Source of the DNA: Plecoglossus altivelis
Taxonomy: Eukaryota; Chordata; Actinopteri; Osmeriformes; Plecoglossidae
DNA length: 64,000 bases
Assembly (NCBI GenBank): GCA_036571765.1
Contig: BROE01000015.1
Location: forward strand, 1,136,224 to 1,200,223
Direction: 5' to 3'
Both the position numbers and the translations under genes were made by a program. Below are positions 12,146 through 25,769 of this stretch, piece after piece; positions within the stretch are counted from its first letter, which is position 1, and every line of letters starts with the position of its first letter. Under the pieces are notes generated by a model. The model worked only from the letters and a program-made list of their open reading frames with translations. It had not been told where the DNA came from and did no database searches.

Positions 12146-14563
12146 CCCCTCCCTGAACTGCCACCTTAATGTGGCAAAGGGGTTTGAGTGTTTGGATGAT
12201 CCTAGGAGCTATGTTGTCTGGGGTATTACGCCCCCGGTACGGTCTCCCAAGGCAAACTTGTCCAAGGTGATTAGCCGGATTAAGTGCAGTTTATACCCCC
12301 TTATGATAACAAAGAAATGGAGGTCCGCTACGTTGCCACCCAGCAATGTGCAATACTGGGGAACTACCCTGGGCCAGGCCTGGAGTGGGTGCTCGGAGGC
12401 AAGTCTGGTGGCTGGAGGTTTTGCCCATGGGACATGGCCGGGTACAGCCTGAAAAAGCAATGTAGGACTACCTTCCTGCAGGTCCACCACCCTCAGAACA
12501 GATCGTAAGGGGCCGGTGCTGTGCGTTTTGATCAGAGGCAGGTGTATGGATGATCAAGGTCCACACACACGGTCTCTAGTATGGAATTATGTCCATGTCA
12601 CCTCACTGGCGTGGAAGGAGCCCGAGCCTGTGCGGGAGGTCCAGCATTACTGGCTAGATATAGTTGACCTTGCCGCCATGCACAGCTTGGGTTCTAGATC
12701 CATTATCCTGGTGAGAGGCTGGAGTCTTATTTATCTGGTGTTGCTCACAGGGAAAGGTGGCGAGCTAGTATGGGCTTGCTTATAGACCCACAGCTCAGCC
12801 GCCACAAGTTGGCATTTACCCTGGTAAACGAGAGGGTCGCGTCCCTGCACTTTCAAGCTGGAAACAGGTCTCTCACTACTGTGTTAGCCTACGCGCCAAA
12901 CAGCAGTGCAGAGTACCTAGCCTTTTTGGGGTCCCTGGGAGGGGTATTGGACAGAACACCGACCAGGGACTCTATTGTTCTGCTGGGGGATTCAACGCCC
13001 ACATGGGCAACGACAGTGACACCTGGAAAGGGGTGATTAGGAAGAACGCCCCGCCCTCCTGATCTGAGTGGTACTTTGTTATTGGACTTCTGTTCAAGTC
13101 ACTGTTTGTCCATAACTAACACCATGTTCGAGAACAAAAGGGTGTCCATCAGTGCAAATGGCACCAGGACACCCTAGGCCGGAAGTCAATGATCGACTTT
13201 GTTGTCAAGTACTCTGACACTTAGGTGAAGAGAGGGGCTGTCAATCGATCATCACCTGGTGTTAAGTTGGATCCACAGGGGAGGAAACCAGACAGACTTG
13301 GCAGGCCAAAGCGTATGATGAGGGTCTGTTGGGAATGTCTTGCGGGGCCTTCTGTCAACTGGGTCTTTAACTCGCACCTCCGCAAGAGCTTCTCTCAGAT
13401 CCTGGGGACATTGAGTCAGAGTGAACCATGTTCTCGGCCTCCATTGTCAATGAGGCAGCCCGCAACCGTAGTTGTAAGGTCTCTGGTTCCTGTTGTAGTG
13501 GCAGTCCCCAAACCTGGTGATGAACACCAGAAGTAAGGGAAGTGCGGTCAAACTGAAGGAATCCTGTCGAGCCTGGTTGGCTTGTGGGACTCCTGAGACA
13601 GGTCAGGAGGCAGGCCAAGCGTGCCGTGGCTCGGGTAGTCGCTGTTTTCGGTGCATGTTGGACTCGGGGCTGCTGTTTGTCTTCGTTTTGTAATTTTTTT
13701 TTCCTTTTTCTGTTCCCCAGAGGGTGTCTGGTTCGAGAAGCACAGGCTCTCATCTTTGCTGTTTGTAGATGATGTCCTGATGGTTCCATCTGACCAGGAC
13801 CTGCAGCGTGGACATGGCGATTTGCAGCTGAGTGCGAGGCGGCTGGGATGAGAATCAGCACCTACAAATCTGAGGCCATGTTTCTTGTCCAGAGAAGGGT
13901 GGCCTGCCCCCTCTGAGTGGGTGGAGAGTCCTTGCCCCAAGTGGAGGAGTTCAAATATCTCGGGGTCTTGTTAATGAGTAAGGGAATGATGGAGCACGAG
14001 ATTGACAGGCGGACGGTGTTACGTCTCCAGTTCTGCGGTCTCTGTATCGGACAGTTGTGGTGAAGAGCTGAGTCGAAAAGAAAAGCTCTCTATTTACCGG
14101 TCAATCTATGTTCCTACTCTCACCTATGGTCATGAACTTTGGGTAATGACCGAAAGGACGAGATCGCGGATACAAGCGGTCGAAATGAGTTTTCTCCACA
14201 GGGTGGCCGGGTGCTCCCTTAGAGATAAGGTGAGGAGCTCGGTCACACAGGAGGAGCTCAGAGTAGAGCCACTGCTCCTCTTCGTCGAGAGGAGCTAGCT
14301 GAGGTGGCTCGGGCATCTGTTTCGGATGCCTCCTGGATGCCTACCTCGGTAGGTGTTCCGGGTATGTCCTACCGGGAGGCGGCCCCGGGGAAGACCCAGG
14401 TAACGCTGGAGGGACTATGTCTCTCGGCTGGCCTGGGAACGCCTCGGGATCCCCCTGGAGGAGCTGGAGGAGGTGTGTGTGGAGAAGGAAGTCTGGGCCT
14501 CCCTGCTCAAACTGCTGCCCCCGCGACCCGGCCCCGGATAAGCGGAAGACAATGGATAGATGG
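12146..14563 (+). mobile_element. Decayed non-LTR retrotransposon (LINE) with endonuclease and reverse transcriptase remains
   Basis: GC-rich block, unlike its AT-rich flanks, carrying in order an endonuclease region (VLAYAPNSSAEYLAFLGSLG, then a catalytic GD motif near 12985 broken by a one-base loss), a linker region (KRMMRVCWECLAGPSVN), a reverse-transcriptase active-site box FVDD at 13762-13773, then KLSIYRSIYVPTLTYGHELW and the C-terminal block up to LKLLPP. The 3' end is a GATAAGCGG...GGATAGATGG tail, typical of a common fish LINE family. Most of the reverse-transcriptase core between about 13650 and 13720 is missing and there are many stops. Clade not assigned. Confidence 0.85.
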
Positions 14564-17389
14564 AAATCAAGAAACTGATCTTTCTGCCTTGAAGCTGTGC
14601 GCGCATCATCATTGTTAGACAACAACCCCATAAAGAGTCCCCGTCTATATGTCAAGATAATATCCAAGCTGTCAATTTTGCCAAATATGACTGCAGTGTT
14701 GAATGCAATATGTACTGTGTGGTGGTTGTTTGCGGTAAACACATGCTAAGTGAATGAAATGTTAAATGTCAAATCCAAATATAAATGAATAAAAGTGTTC
14801 CAATCAAATTAGTCTCAAGAGCCTGTAAGCATTTGTAGCAGGCATGAGCTGGAGTGAGGGATAGAGGATTTGGGAAATAGCCCTAGCAGTTAGTCAAGCA
14901 TGCACATTTCAAATATTCACCAGAAGTGTACTTTTCATCTTACATCCAACTTTTTCCAAAATTTGTGTACTAATTATTTTCAAGAGCGTTCACATGAACT
15001 TGTGATTGAAACATACAATGAGTTTTTGATTGGCAGTTGTACACAGTATTGTTTTAGCGTTAGCAATTAATCAAATTTCCCTTATTTCAATCAGTTTTGG
15101 AGATATGAAGTTGCCATTGCACCTGGTAATATGATGTAGTGTACTCTTTTTTCCTCTTCATGGAGGAATTTTAATGAAACCAACAATAACAATAGGTTTC
15201 CTCCTTCAGAGTCCTCAGAATGAGCTTTGAAGAACCCAACACTCCAAGATCGTGACAACTCGTCAACAATTAAATCCAGCTAACTTAGTTAGTGATGTAC
15301 GAAGAACAGTTCAACTGTTCATCAACGATGAAGACGTCCAACAGTTTAGCTGGCCTTGCCCTGTGATATTTTATTTAAATTATAAATTAAAAGACACGTT
15401 ATGTTACATTGTGATGCAATTATGTTTTCTGGAAAGTAGCAATTACCAAAGCATAATTCACTTGTTTTATTAAGTTAGATAAACATTATAGAACAGTTTC
15501 AGGTCATGTTTTAGTGCTGGGAACATGTCCCACATTGTCTCACACAAACTTAGCAACCGTCCCACATTTGGTTTGTTTGAAGGTGTTCACCCTAATCATA
15601 GCATATCCACCATTCTGGACTGTGAATCCAGTGAAACGTCATTCTATTGTATCGGTACATATTTAATGTCTCTACTGAAATAATGTGTTAATCTATTTTA
15701 TAGGCCTATATAGCCTGCATAAAAATGAATTCTATTTTTTCTTGCTTAGTAGGCTACATTTGTTAAGAGTCAATACCAAAATCTGAAAAACTTTCTGAGA
15801 TTCATTGATCATATATGAAAACAATAATTATTATCATATTTGGGCTGCATGATGTGTATTTAACCCAACTTTTTTTACTTGGAAAAATTGAAAATCTCTA
15901 CTTTGATAGCAATTGAAATAAATGTAAGATAATTATGAATCACTGACTCCAAGACACATTAAGTTATTTGAATAATATTTCTTTAACAACGTGACTTTGC
16001 TGCAATTTCTAAGATGCCTTTGAAACTTTCAACTTTCCACCAACAGGTGGAAACTTTACAAATGTCCATTTGGAACAATAGATGTGTATTATCAAATCGA
16101 AAATCTGTATTTATAGACTAGTGGGATAAAGGAATTTGGTCAATTTGACATGTTATACACACAACCTTGGATCATGACAACTTTTGTAGAAATTTTTATT
16201 AAACAGCCCTAAAAAGATTAATGAAACAGTTATGAAAACGTATCCCTCAAATGATTTGACTAATAAGAGAACAAGTTTAACTCACATTTGCTAATTCTAT
16301 GACCGTAGGATACACTACTTCTTACAGATAAAAATAGCACAAATACATTTCTGAAGCAATGTCTGGTTTAAGAATGCTATCCGAGCCCTGTAAATTGATC
16401 TGATATTCCATACATCTTCCATTCTTACAGAAGCACAAGTGCTTCTGCTCGTTGACTCAGTCCAAATTGTGGCATGGCTAACTTTGCACCACCTAGTGGC
16501 TGTTATTAAAATCAGACCAGGGCGTCGCCGTCCAATTTTCTAAACAGTTTGACCACTGGGTCATGTGGATACATAATTAAATTTTTAGGTATATTTATGT
16601 CATTTGCAACGTAAAAGTTGTCCACAAAGGAAAATGTAATAGCTGTTTTCCCTAAGTACTATGTGGTGGTTCAAATTATAATTTGTTAATAAATAAGTCA
16701 TAAGAGAGAAAGAGTAAGAATCAGATTTGTTGAATTTGCAGCAAATCAGAAGTTATCCAAAATGCATTGGAATACTTGGGATAAAGTAAAGCCAGGCCAG
16801 ACATTCCATAGTCACTTGTTACTCCAAAAAAAAAACAGGCCACCAAGAAAATGAAGATAAGCACAGCTTTTTCAAACATTAAGTTTAGGGAAACACCTGA
16901 GATTTTCCAATGCCTGTTTTCAGTACTGATTCACAAAGGGTCTTGGTTTAGATCATTGTGAATTCTTATGCATGTATATATGCATTATTGGAAACATTTG
17001 TTCACTTATAACTTAGGTCTACACCTATGTCAAAGATGCTTTCATGACTTGAAACAGGCTATGCCTGTTATCGTGTTCAGCCACCAAACAAAGACGTCTG
17101 TTTAGGGAAAACCAAACTCCAGCCTTCTTGATGTATGCTTTTGGAGACAAGGGATAGTTTGTCTGTCCTTGTGTGCGTGCTTCACAATGACATTTTTTGA
17201 AGAAACGTCCGTAATTTAATATGTTTCTACAAACTGAACTCAAACCGTAGAATATAGACAAAAGACTTGGCTACTGTTAAGTGTTCAATGCTGTAAAATG
17301 TATAGAACTTTGGTAAAATGTCTTTAAGCTGTGTCCTCACAACGGTTTTCCAATTTCTAGATATCTATATACTTACATACATACAACAA
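14564..17389. other. Intergenic sequence, nothing recognised apart from a short repeat scrap
   Basis: AT-rich DNA between the LINE and the probable semaphorin promoter. A fragment at 15175-15215 (AACAATAGGTTTCCTCCTTC) resembles modules seen at 29.4-29.7 kb. No gene was recognised. Confidence 0.5.
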
Positions 17390-17467
17390 TGCATATATAT
17401 AGATAGATAGATAGATAGATATAGATCTATCTATATATATAGATATATAGATATATATCTATATATT
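17390..17467. repeat. GATA/TATC-rich microsatellite
   Basis: Tandem TAGA units pass into TATATCTA units, making the tract self-complementary. It lies about 220 bases before the candidate semaphorin first exon. Confidence 0.9.
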
Positions 17468-17559
17468 TAAACGATGTGGCCGTTGAGAAGTGACAGCAAA
17501 TTGAATCAGAATGAGCGTAATAGCCTCTTTTAACAGGCTGCCGTATGTGCCTACAGAGT

Positions 17560-17764
17560 AGAGTAGTTGAGAGCATCTACAGCCTCGGGGGAATCGCTTT
17601 CTTGTTTGGCTACCCGCACCTTCCACCCCTATCTCTGTAGATATTAGCAAGACAGGATTTGTCAATTCAATCTTAGCTGCCGCCATGGTTGGAGCAACAA
17701 ACGGCAAGCTACTATGCTAGTGCAGAACTCTGCTAACGACACGGAAAAAGAAGAGTCTTACCAA
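17560..17764 (+). promoter_or_regulatory. Candidate semaphorin 5' UTR exon 1 with a short upstream reading frame
   Basis: A less AT-rich stretch ends in CCAA followed by donor GTGAGT at 17765. Inside it an ATG at 17685 has a near-ideal context (GCCGCCATGG) and opens a 12-codon frame that stops at 17720. The position, upstream of a plus-strand gene whose first coding exon begins with UTR, fits a leader exon. The start is a guess and splicing is not proven. Confidence 0.3.
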
Positions 17765-18483
17765 GTGAGTTAAAGCGATCCCTCGTAAAGTTTCGAAATG
17801 AGTGCACTTCATAACGATGGCAACATAGCTAACTGATCGGTTTAGCAGATGTTACACCTTTATCTTCAGTTGCTATAGTTAGCTGGCGGTCATAGTTGTA
17901 CTCTTTGCCCAAGACGAACTACTTTATGCACTTGCTACATTGTAACAATACATGTTCGTATTATGTTTTGTGTAGATGATCGGAAATAGTCCCATGCAAT
18001 TGTAGAAGACTTTCATATATTTCACCAAATCTACAGATAACGTACAACAAACCACCTCTGCCATGTAAACTTGGGCAACGTCAAAGGCAAACAGATTTTA
18101 GTGCGTTCACATGTATAGTCTACGTCAAGGTAAACTACATTTACGTGATTAAAACGTCCTAGATTTTTTTTAATGTTTGGCCTTCGGTGGTTCCTATTCG
18201 CGGAACGCATAAATCAGGGCTGCTGTTTCATTTGTACGACAGAAGGGTTTTATTAAATGGACGAATGTAACCAAACCGACACGTAACCAGTTTTTGTGAA
18301 TACGACTCGGTGGTTGGACTCGCATCTACGCGCCATTGGCCAAGTTTAATCACTGCCATTTACTCACTAGTCAAGCAGTAACTCTCAAAGCAAAAAGCTA
18401 AACTTTTATGTCAAGGTTGTATCATGGAGTGAGAGGGTTTAGGTTGGTTGAGGGGCAGTTCTATTGGCGTATGTTAAACCCTC

Positions 18484-18536
18484 TGTGACATTGCTTGTGA
18501 AAAGGGCTCTACGAATACATTTTGATTTGATTTTTG
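18484..18536 (+). repeat. Short retroposon-tail-like fragment
   Basis: The string around AAAGGGCTCTACGAATACAT followed by TTTGATTTGATT resembles the 3' tail shared by many fish LINE and SINE copies. It is too short to classify. Confidence 0.35.
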
Positions 18537-18548
18537 ACTTTGCTACAG

Positions 18549-18724
18549 TGCGTTTGGGAAGTGTATCAAGCAGCTGGAGCTCATCAGTGTCACGTCATGT
18601 AGGAGTGTCATCTTTGTAGGGTAGGATATCTAGGATTTTAGAAGGCTACCGTATCTCCGGGTAAACTGAAGTCTTTCGAGAAGTAGTTCTGACTGTTAAA
18701 CGTTACGATGTCACATGGAAGATG
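18549..18724 (+). promoter_or_regulatory. Candidate semaphorin 5' UTR exon 2
   Basis: Bounded by a possible acceptor (TTTGCTACAG) and a consensus donor (GTAAGT at 18725). No long open frame. The next plus-strand exon with an acceptor and coding potential is at 35933. The call rests on splice signals only. Confidence 0.3.
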
Positions 18725-20070
18725 GTAAGTAAAAGTCCTGATACTTTTGACTGTCTGACTTGGTTCTTTTGTAAAAGCCCAGTCTGCCATCAATCTTACA
18801 TCGAATCATGATCATGTAATTGTGGGAATGTTTTGAAGAACTGACCTAGATAAATGATTCCAAAGTGTCAGGTGTCAATTTTGTGCTTATAAATAGCCCA
18901 GTGGGAAAAAGGTATGTGTGTTTAACCACACTACCGTCATCATTCCTTCATTATGTAAAGCATTGTATTCTTTGCTTAGTTAATGCCTCATCAAATGTAG
19001 TGAAGTTGTTATAATCTATTTGTCTCCCCCTTGGCCTCAATACGTATCTGCATCATCAAATTTGATTAATGATCTGTGTCAGAGATGGTATTGCTGCCAT
19101 TCGGACCTTGTCAATATAACAGGCCAGCTCTTCATCCTGGCCTTACACAGTCAAAACCATTTCAGCCAGTGCCTCTGGCCTCTTCTGGTGAAACAGGACA
19201 GGCTACTGCAGTTAACATTCACCAGCAGCTGACAATCATGAAACAGTGTTTCCATGTACCCTTTGTTGATTCTTTAGCTGCGGATCAAGACCATTCAAAT
19301 ACTTTCCTTTTAGTAAGGCTTCAGTTATAGATCTTGTAGCTTTAATTTTGGGACCAAGTTGAACCATGTGAGTGACGTGTAAAAGACTTTTGACGAGTGT
19401 ATACTACAATCTTTTAGCCAGTGGGATTGCATACTAATTGTTGCGGTTTACTAACTGAGGATGAGGCCCTAGTCCCCTCCAATCCCCAGCAGAATACAGT
19501 ACTGGGCTCAGTTACTGAATATTCCCATCAGGAGAGGAGCCTGCAGACAGCTCCTAGACATTGACATGTTGAACTTTAAATATTTGAGTTACATCAAAGC
19601 AGAGCAATGCGTACAATTGATTAGATGGGTGATTTCATGAAGGTAGGAATGGGAATGGTAGCAGGCATTGTCTTTGTTTTTGAGCACCTTTTGCCATGCT
19701 TTTGTTTGGGGGGGTTCTACAAAAGAACAGAGCTCACACAGATCTAAATTTGATTACACTGAATACTCTTCCTTATTCAGGTAACATATTTAAGCAGCAC
19801 ACAATCCAAACTTTACGGTCTTTTAATCAATAATTGATTGACAGCTAGTTGGATATAAACAATTTTTATTGAGAAACTCCTTTCCTGAATGAGTTTTGTT
19901 TTAAGTAGAAGTCCTTTCAGTGTCTGTCACTCATTGTGAAATCAAAATAAAATTGGAAGAGTAGTTTACACAAGAAATGTACTTTGATGGGCATGTGCAT
20001 ACAACCTCATAAGAAGTAGTCCTTAAATTTAAAAAGTTAGACATGATATAGTGTCAAAAACTTTATACTG
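18725..20070. other. Probable long 5' intron of the semaphorin, nothing recognised
   Basis: AT-rich DNA without recognisable coding, RNA or repeat signal. Confidence 0.45.
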
Positions 20071-20280
20071 CACAGTGCCCATCATGCAGTTGGTGATGAT
20101 GTCTGTGAAACACACCCATACAGATTGCTTGAACTGTAGATAGTGTGTAGTGCCAGTGGTGAGTTGGTGGCACAGACCCACAGATTCCTGGCATTATAGA
20201 TGGGGCACAGTCCTTGTAATGATGTCACTGACACAGATGTATGGTGTTATGGATAGAACGTGCAGTGCCCATGAGGACAG
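20071..20280 (+). repeat. Degenerate tandem repeat of about 60 bp units (copy 1)
   Basis: About three and a half units, each with a GCACAGTGCC-like start, a GATGATGTC-like middle, an ACACACCCATACAGATT-like part and an end like CTGTAGATAG. The same family occurs at 34837-35068 and, inverted, at 39788-39920. Confidence 0.75.
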
Positions 20281-20632
20281 TTCTCAGTAGTTTTAGGTCC
20301 TATCACAATTTTAATTTTCGGTCTTCTCAGAAGTACTTGTTCAACCTCCACAAATTGCAGATACTGTGGTAGCCTACATTCCTGCAAATGATCATGTAGC
20401 CTTCATTCAACTGATTATGTTATGTTAATCAAATGTGTTATATTGGTTTTCTCAAGTTGTCTTACCACCACAAATATTTAATTAGTAAAAGAGAAGTTAC
20501 AATGGTTGAGCCGGTTGTCATAAGTATTGGCCTAATTCACCATACAACACTTTGACAGTAAATACATTAATGTAAGTAACAAAAATCATTTATCTATACT
20601 GAAAGTATATCCATTTTATGTAGTTTTTCCGT

Positions 20633-20745
20633 TAGCTATCCAACCACTTTGAACGCAGCTGATTACAGTTTTAAAAAGCAAACTCACTTTTAAATAACTA
20701 AACAGAATTTCATTTTTTTTCTTACTACACTTAGTTTCATGTCTT
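20633..20745 (+). repeat. Companion block shared with 39626-39760
   Basis: The stretch with ACTTTGAACGCAGCTGATTA and CTCACTTTTAAATAACTAAA aligns with a block at 39.6-39.8 kb. In both places it lies near a 60 bp tandem repeat, so it is probably the body of the same mobile element. Confidence 0.55.
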
Positions 20746-23700
20746 TGTGAATATCTTTGTTAATCACATTATTTCAATCACTATACTACATTCTGTTGGG
20801 CCATAAAAACGGCACAGTTATCAAGACATTTGTAGGAAACTCACTGCAGACCAAAGGATCATTGAGAGTGATGGGGCTGGGACACAAAGAGAGCAAGCCA
20901 AATTGGTGGCAGATTCTTTTTTCCTTATTTGATGTAAAAATGCTTAACCTGACAAAGCCAATCGTAGCTAGTGTTGTTGAATTATGAAAACATTTAATCG
21001 CAATTAATCACATTAATGGTATTTTAGTCTATTCTATATGTCCCTTGATTTCTTTTAGTCTCATTTTCTCTTTTAAATGTTCTTATCAACATTGAAAATA
21101 GGATCGGCTTGCTTTGTGCAAATGTTTTTTTTATTGAAAACAACATTGGCATACTGTACTGTTCAATTCCCACTAACATTCTCACTTGGAGCAGTCATTC
21201 ACACTTGGAGCAAATAATCTCACACACAATGTAACATTGTCCATCAAGGGTAAAAAGGGTGAAAAAATACTTTCACACAATAGCCCTTTGTAAGGGATTG
21301 AAACGGCTAAGCAAAATCTAATTATTAAGTGCACATGTAAGGTAAACTAGGACAACAGCCCTTGAGTGTTAGACTATGCGTGCATTATTGACAGTCAAAT
21401 TTCCATTTAAAATCTTATTGGTATCCATTCCGGTGCTTCGCGCTCAACATCCACTCAGCATAACTTTAGCCATTTACTCTTTGGACACCTCACAAGCCCA
21501 AACAAGTGTGTTTGGCGTGCCTGTTCTTATGTTTCCAGTCTATGCAGTGTGCCCGTTGTTTTGTTTCCAGTCTAGCTAGGTCCGGCGTGGTGTTGTAGAT
21601 CTTCTAATGTCACTAGTTGGTGCAACAGCATGTGAATGAAACTACAAAGTTTGCTAGGCCAAAAATAGCATTAATCACGCAATAAAAGAATTAAGCCAGT
21701 AAAATGGGTTTGCATTAACGCTGTTAGTAACACGTTCAACTGACAGCACTAGCTCTAATGAATTTCAAGTTATCACACAATAGTAAATATTAGAGCAATA
21801 TTTTGTTTTACATTTTAGGGGAAGCTGGGCTTCCCTTTCAGTCTCAAAGACATTGCCTCTGACTACAGGGAATATGTGTTTATTGAATTATCTGGATCAG
21901 CGGTGGCAAACTCATTTTGGGTTTCTGGATTGGAAAACTGAATTACCTTTTGTATACCATACAAAACAGCACACCAGTATACCATACAAAAATTGTCAAG
22001 AAAACTCGTAAAACACACCACTCTTCAGTGGAAAACCTAATGTAACTACTTACATACATCCTCTGAACATTAGCAGTCCTGCCCTATGAAAGACTTATGT
22101 CCAAATAACGACAATAAAAATAATCATCATCATTATCAAAATCATTAACAGAAGTGAACAGTTTTTGGACAATTGACTTCCTCATAATGCCTTAATCAGT
22201 CTTTGCTCTTTTGGTAACGGTATTTTGTATTAAAAGCCTTGTTTAATTTTTCTGTCAAGTTATCCTGTGTACTTATCGTATTTATCTGCGTTCTTCTCAT
22301 TGTGTCATTTAATATTGTTCATACTCACCACAGCCATGGGTTGTGACCATATTAAACAAATGGGGTGGTAATTTGTCATGCCTGATCTAGACTTATTAGA
22401 TTTAAAATGCTTAGAGGTGTATAGGGCATGAGCTTGAATGTTGTTAACTGGTATGAGGTATATAAGATTGCTTCTGGCATATTTGAAAAACAAAATAATG
22501 CAATAATGTTATTTCATATTTGAATCTTGTCTGGACATAGGATTTCTACCTGTGTTTCGGTGTTTTACAGAAAGGAGATCAGTAGGCCTAATCATGTGCA
22601 ACTTGGAGCAATCTGAAAAAGCAATCTTTTTTTGTTCCAACCAATATTTTTTCTTTGGTCTTTCTTGAAATCCATTTAATACATACAAGACAAATTTGCT
22701 TGAATTTTTTAACAAAATATTTATCCATGGAATAATTATCAAACATTCTGTAATGGATGTAAAAAAATGTTTTTAAGTAGAATGTGTCTCTTTGGAAAGA
22801 AGTTGTTAATGTTACAGATCTGCCAGAGAGATCAATGAGACAATCACATCCAAACTTTGACAGCAGTTGTGATTTTTAGGGGTTTGTTTATAGATTGATT
22901 TACACCCACAGAGTTTGCTAAGGACTCCTGCCCCCTCCACACACAAAAAACTAACCAAAAAAAACGGAGACACTTAGCTGGTGAAGCATACGTTGACAGG
23001 CAAGGTCTATGTGATGGTCTTATAATCTGACCTTAGTTATCTCTTTGTTCACACACAGGACTACAATCTGTGTAGCTAATGTTGTCTTGCTATTTTCATC
23101 TTTTATAGATGGAAATAATATGATAGACTAATGCCTGATTTTGCTGATGCATCACAGAAGGGGATATGTAGATACATTTAGAATCTAGTGTATTGCCAGG
23201 CAGATTTCCAAAGAGGAGGAGTTAGCTTAGGTAGGTGATGCATAACAATAAACATAGTAATTGAACTATAGAGATAGAACAAGTACTGTAGTCAAATAAT
23301 AACTGTATTAAATAGAATAATTGACAAGAAGGTAACAAAAGGTTTTTGTATCATATAAAGCTGTGCAGTTTTATTGTTACTTCAATAAATGAAGTGCTGT
23401 ACAGTGCAGAGAAGTGTAAAAATCCACAGTATGAAGATTATTATGGGTCAGACAGGTCTTTGAGGTAGATTTGACTGGGGATTGAAACCATGTCATCATC
23501 CAAACCTAAACATGAAAATACTCTACCCGACCTCCATGTAGGTACAGTGGAAATTATTTTAATAACTGTTAGATGAAGAAATCCATTTCATTCATGTCTG
23601 TGTTGTGAAAATGATTTCACGTTGGATATATTGTCCTTTCCATGACAAAGATGCTGCTGTTTAGATGTAAAATCTTAAAGGTTTTCTTTGACACTCAGTC

Positions 23701-24276
23701 TTTGACAAACAACCGAAGCTGCAACCGTTGTACTGTGGAAACAAAAAAATATAAATGCATATAAAGTGCCATAGGTGAAACTGATGCCATCAACGGCACT
23801 TTGAGAATAGACATCCAAGTCAGCGGTTTCCTGCTGGTTAGTAAATGGCTTTTTGTCTTTCTACCAGTCGTTTTTTTGGTCCGAAAGCTTGCTGGTGGGT
23901 TGCTTGGCATGCTTAGTTTATGCTCACTGGCTTCCTAGGTTGCCGTAGTAACAATATCCCCTCAGAGTTGAAGACCAAGCCTTGCTTGGCTAATTTCGAG
24001 TAACTCAGGCAACACAGCAAGTTATTTAAGCCTGTTCACATGCTTTTGTCCACTATAGTATAGCATTTCTTGTTGGTAGGACAGGTGTTACAGTGAACTT
24101 GTTGAAACAAATGAAAGAAAGCTAAATGACACTCCTAACTGTCTGCTATGAAAGACAATGTATTCTGTTAACCTTTTTGGGTGATTTAAATGCAGGGTGT
24201 CTTAAGTTTTTTTGTTATATCTAAATAAATATCACATTTTGATAGCAACCAATACATACACAGGTTATATAATACT

Positions 24277-24309
24277 GGTAATATGAGATCAAACAGATCT
24301 CATATTACC
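24277..24309. repeat. Perfect 14 bp inverted repeat with 5 bp loop
   Basis: GGTAATATGAGATC is followed by AAACA and its exact reverse complement. Direct CTAAAC repeats follow at once. Confidence 0.9.
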
Positions 24310-24895
24310 ACTAAACTAAACACTAAACACTATTACCACAACACTAAACAGAGCCAATCATTGTCGTACCCTGACTAATTATTGGATGGAATACTTGTCT
24401 ACATTACCTAGGCGTAAACTGCCCATGCCCTCAATGTGTGATACTGTAGTTTCTTTTGAGTGGTTTTGAAGGAAGGGGGTGGGGTATTTTGATAGAATCG
24501 TGTGAAATAGAATCTAAAATAACTAGCTTAGCAAAACGTGAATGAAACTTGACTTTAATGTTTTATTTCACTATGATGCCTATTAGCCTTACAGCATGAG
24601 TAACAAATTAAGGATTGAACATTTTTGCATAAACAACAGAAAATTCCTCTCTCTTCTTCACAGACCACTGTCATGTCATCAGGCCTTCCCAGACAAAGGA
24701 GGGCATTTCATTAATAATATTCTGTCATTGAAGCCATGACAGCCAAGCGTTTGTTTGCCTGTGTGTCTGTATGTGCACGTTCACCAGGAAAGGCCCACAG
24801 TGTCTCAACTGTTGTCCTGCATGAAGTCAAGGCAGTGTCATCACAATTCTGTGCCTTCTTGGATGACATTCACCATTGACCGTGGAGATGCAGAA

Positions 24896-24897
24896 CT

Positions 24898-24929
<32 letters not shown>
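24896..24929. repeat. (GACA)n microsatellite
   Basis: About eight uninterrupted ACAG units. Confidence 0.95.
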
Positions 24930-24931
<2 letters not shown>

Positions 24932-25769
24932 GATAAAGGGAGATACTGGTACAAAGACTCACTATGTTTGCCTCTGAAAATACCATTTGCATTGGCCTCA
25001 ATTGGCATCCTAGTTGGCGGTGGTGTGTTGTGTTAAATGTTGCAGCTTGCCTGGGTCTACCCCCATACCACTGATCCTCCCTCCCCTCCCTTTATTGCTG
25101 TCTGACAGGCAGCCTAAGGACTGCACAATTAATCAATTTAGTCAGGATCACAATTTTTGCGAATTGTGGCAAAATTGAGCAATATTTAAAATGTCTCATA
25201 CCAGTCATAGCGCAGTCGTTAGCATGTTCCCCCATGAGCCAATCAGACTTGTTCCCTGCACCACCCAGCATAGTCTCTACATTGTAGGCAGTCATAGAGG
25301 ACAGAATAACATGAGAAAAATTCCACAACAGATAGCAGTCGGTCATAAAACTATAAATCATTTTTTTTAACATAGCAGAGGGCGTGGTCAATGGGCTTTT
25401 ACCAATTACTGGTTCTTTATCCATTGTGTGTAAGTATTTTGGGTTCTAGGCAAGTGACAGAAATGCAATAATAGATCATATGCAAAGAGTGTGGGAAAGT
25501 TATGTTTGGCCCACATAGCAACAGCACAAACCTCTTCAACCATTTAAACCATAAAGTTCAAAACAATGAATGAACGAGGGCCAAGAAATGCATTTCAAAG
25601 TCTAATCATGCCACATCAACTCAGGCATCCATCGAAGTGAGCCTATTCAATCAAAATATCCATCAAAATACCCATCCACCTCCCAAAGACACAGTGAGAA
25701 ATAGCTGCAGGCAGCAATAAAAGGGTCATAAAGAGGGAAATTAAGCAGCTTAAGCAAGAAACCAAGCAA

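Larger units (their letters stand above)
20746..25095. other. Semaphorin 5' intron, no gene recognised; one perfect hairpin
   Basis: AT-rich DNA without a recognisable gene. It includes a perfect inverted repeat at 24277-24309 and a GACA microsatellite at 24896-24929, both listed separately. Confidence 0.5.

Noticed and set aside
13367..13940. Two minus-strand frames of 164 and 130 codons
   Set aside because: They overlap the GC-rich LINE on the opposite strand and are composition artefacts.
17459..17707. 82-codon minus-strand frame starting MAAAKIELTNPV near the semaphorin leader
   Set aside because: A good start context on this strand is the by-product of a GGC-rich palindromic stretch; no domain or splice partner was found.
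24896..24929. Possible direct-repeat array of CRISPR type
   Set aside because: Simple 4-base microsatellite without spacers; the genome is eukaryotic.
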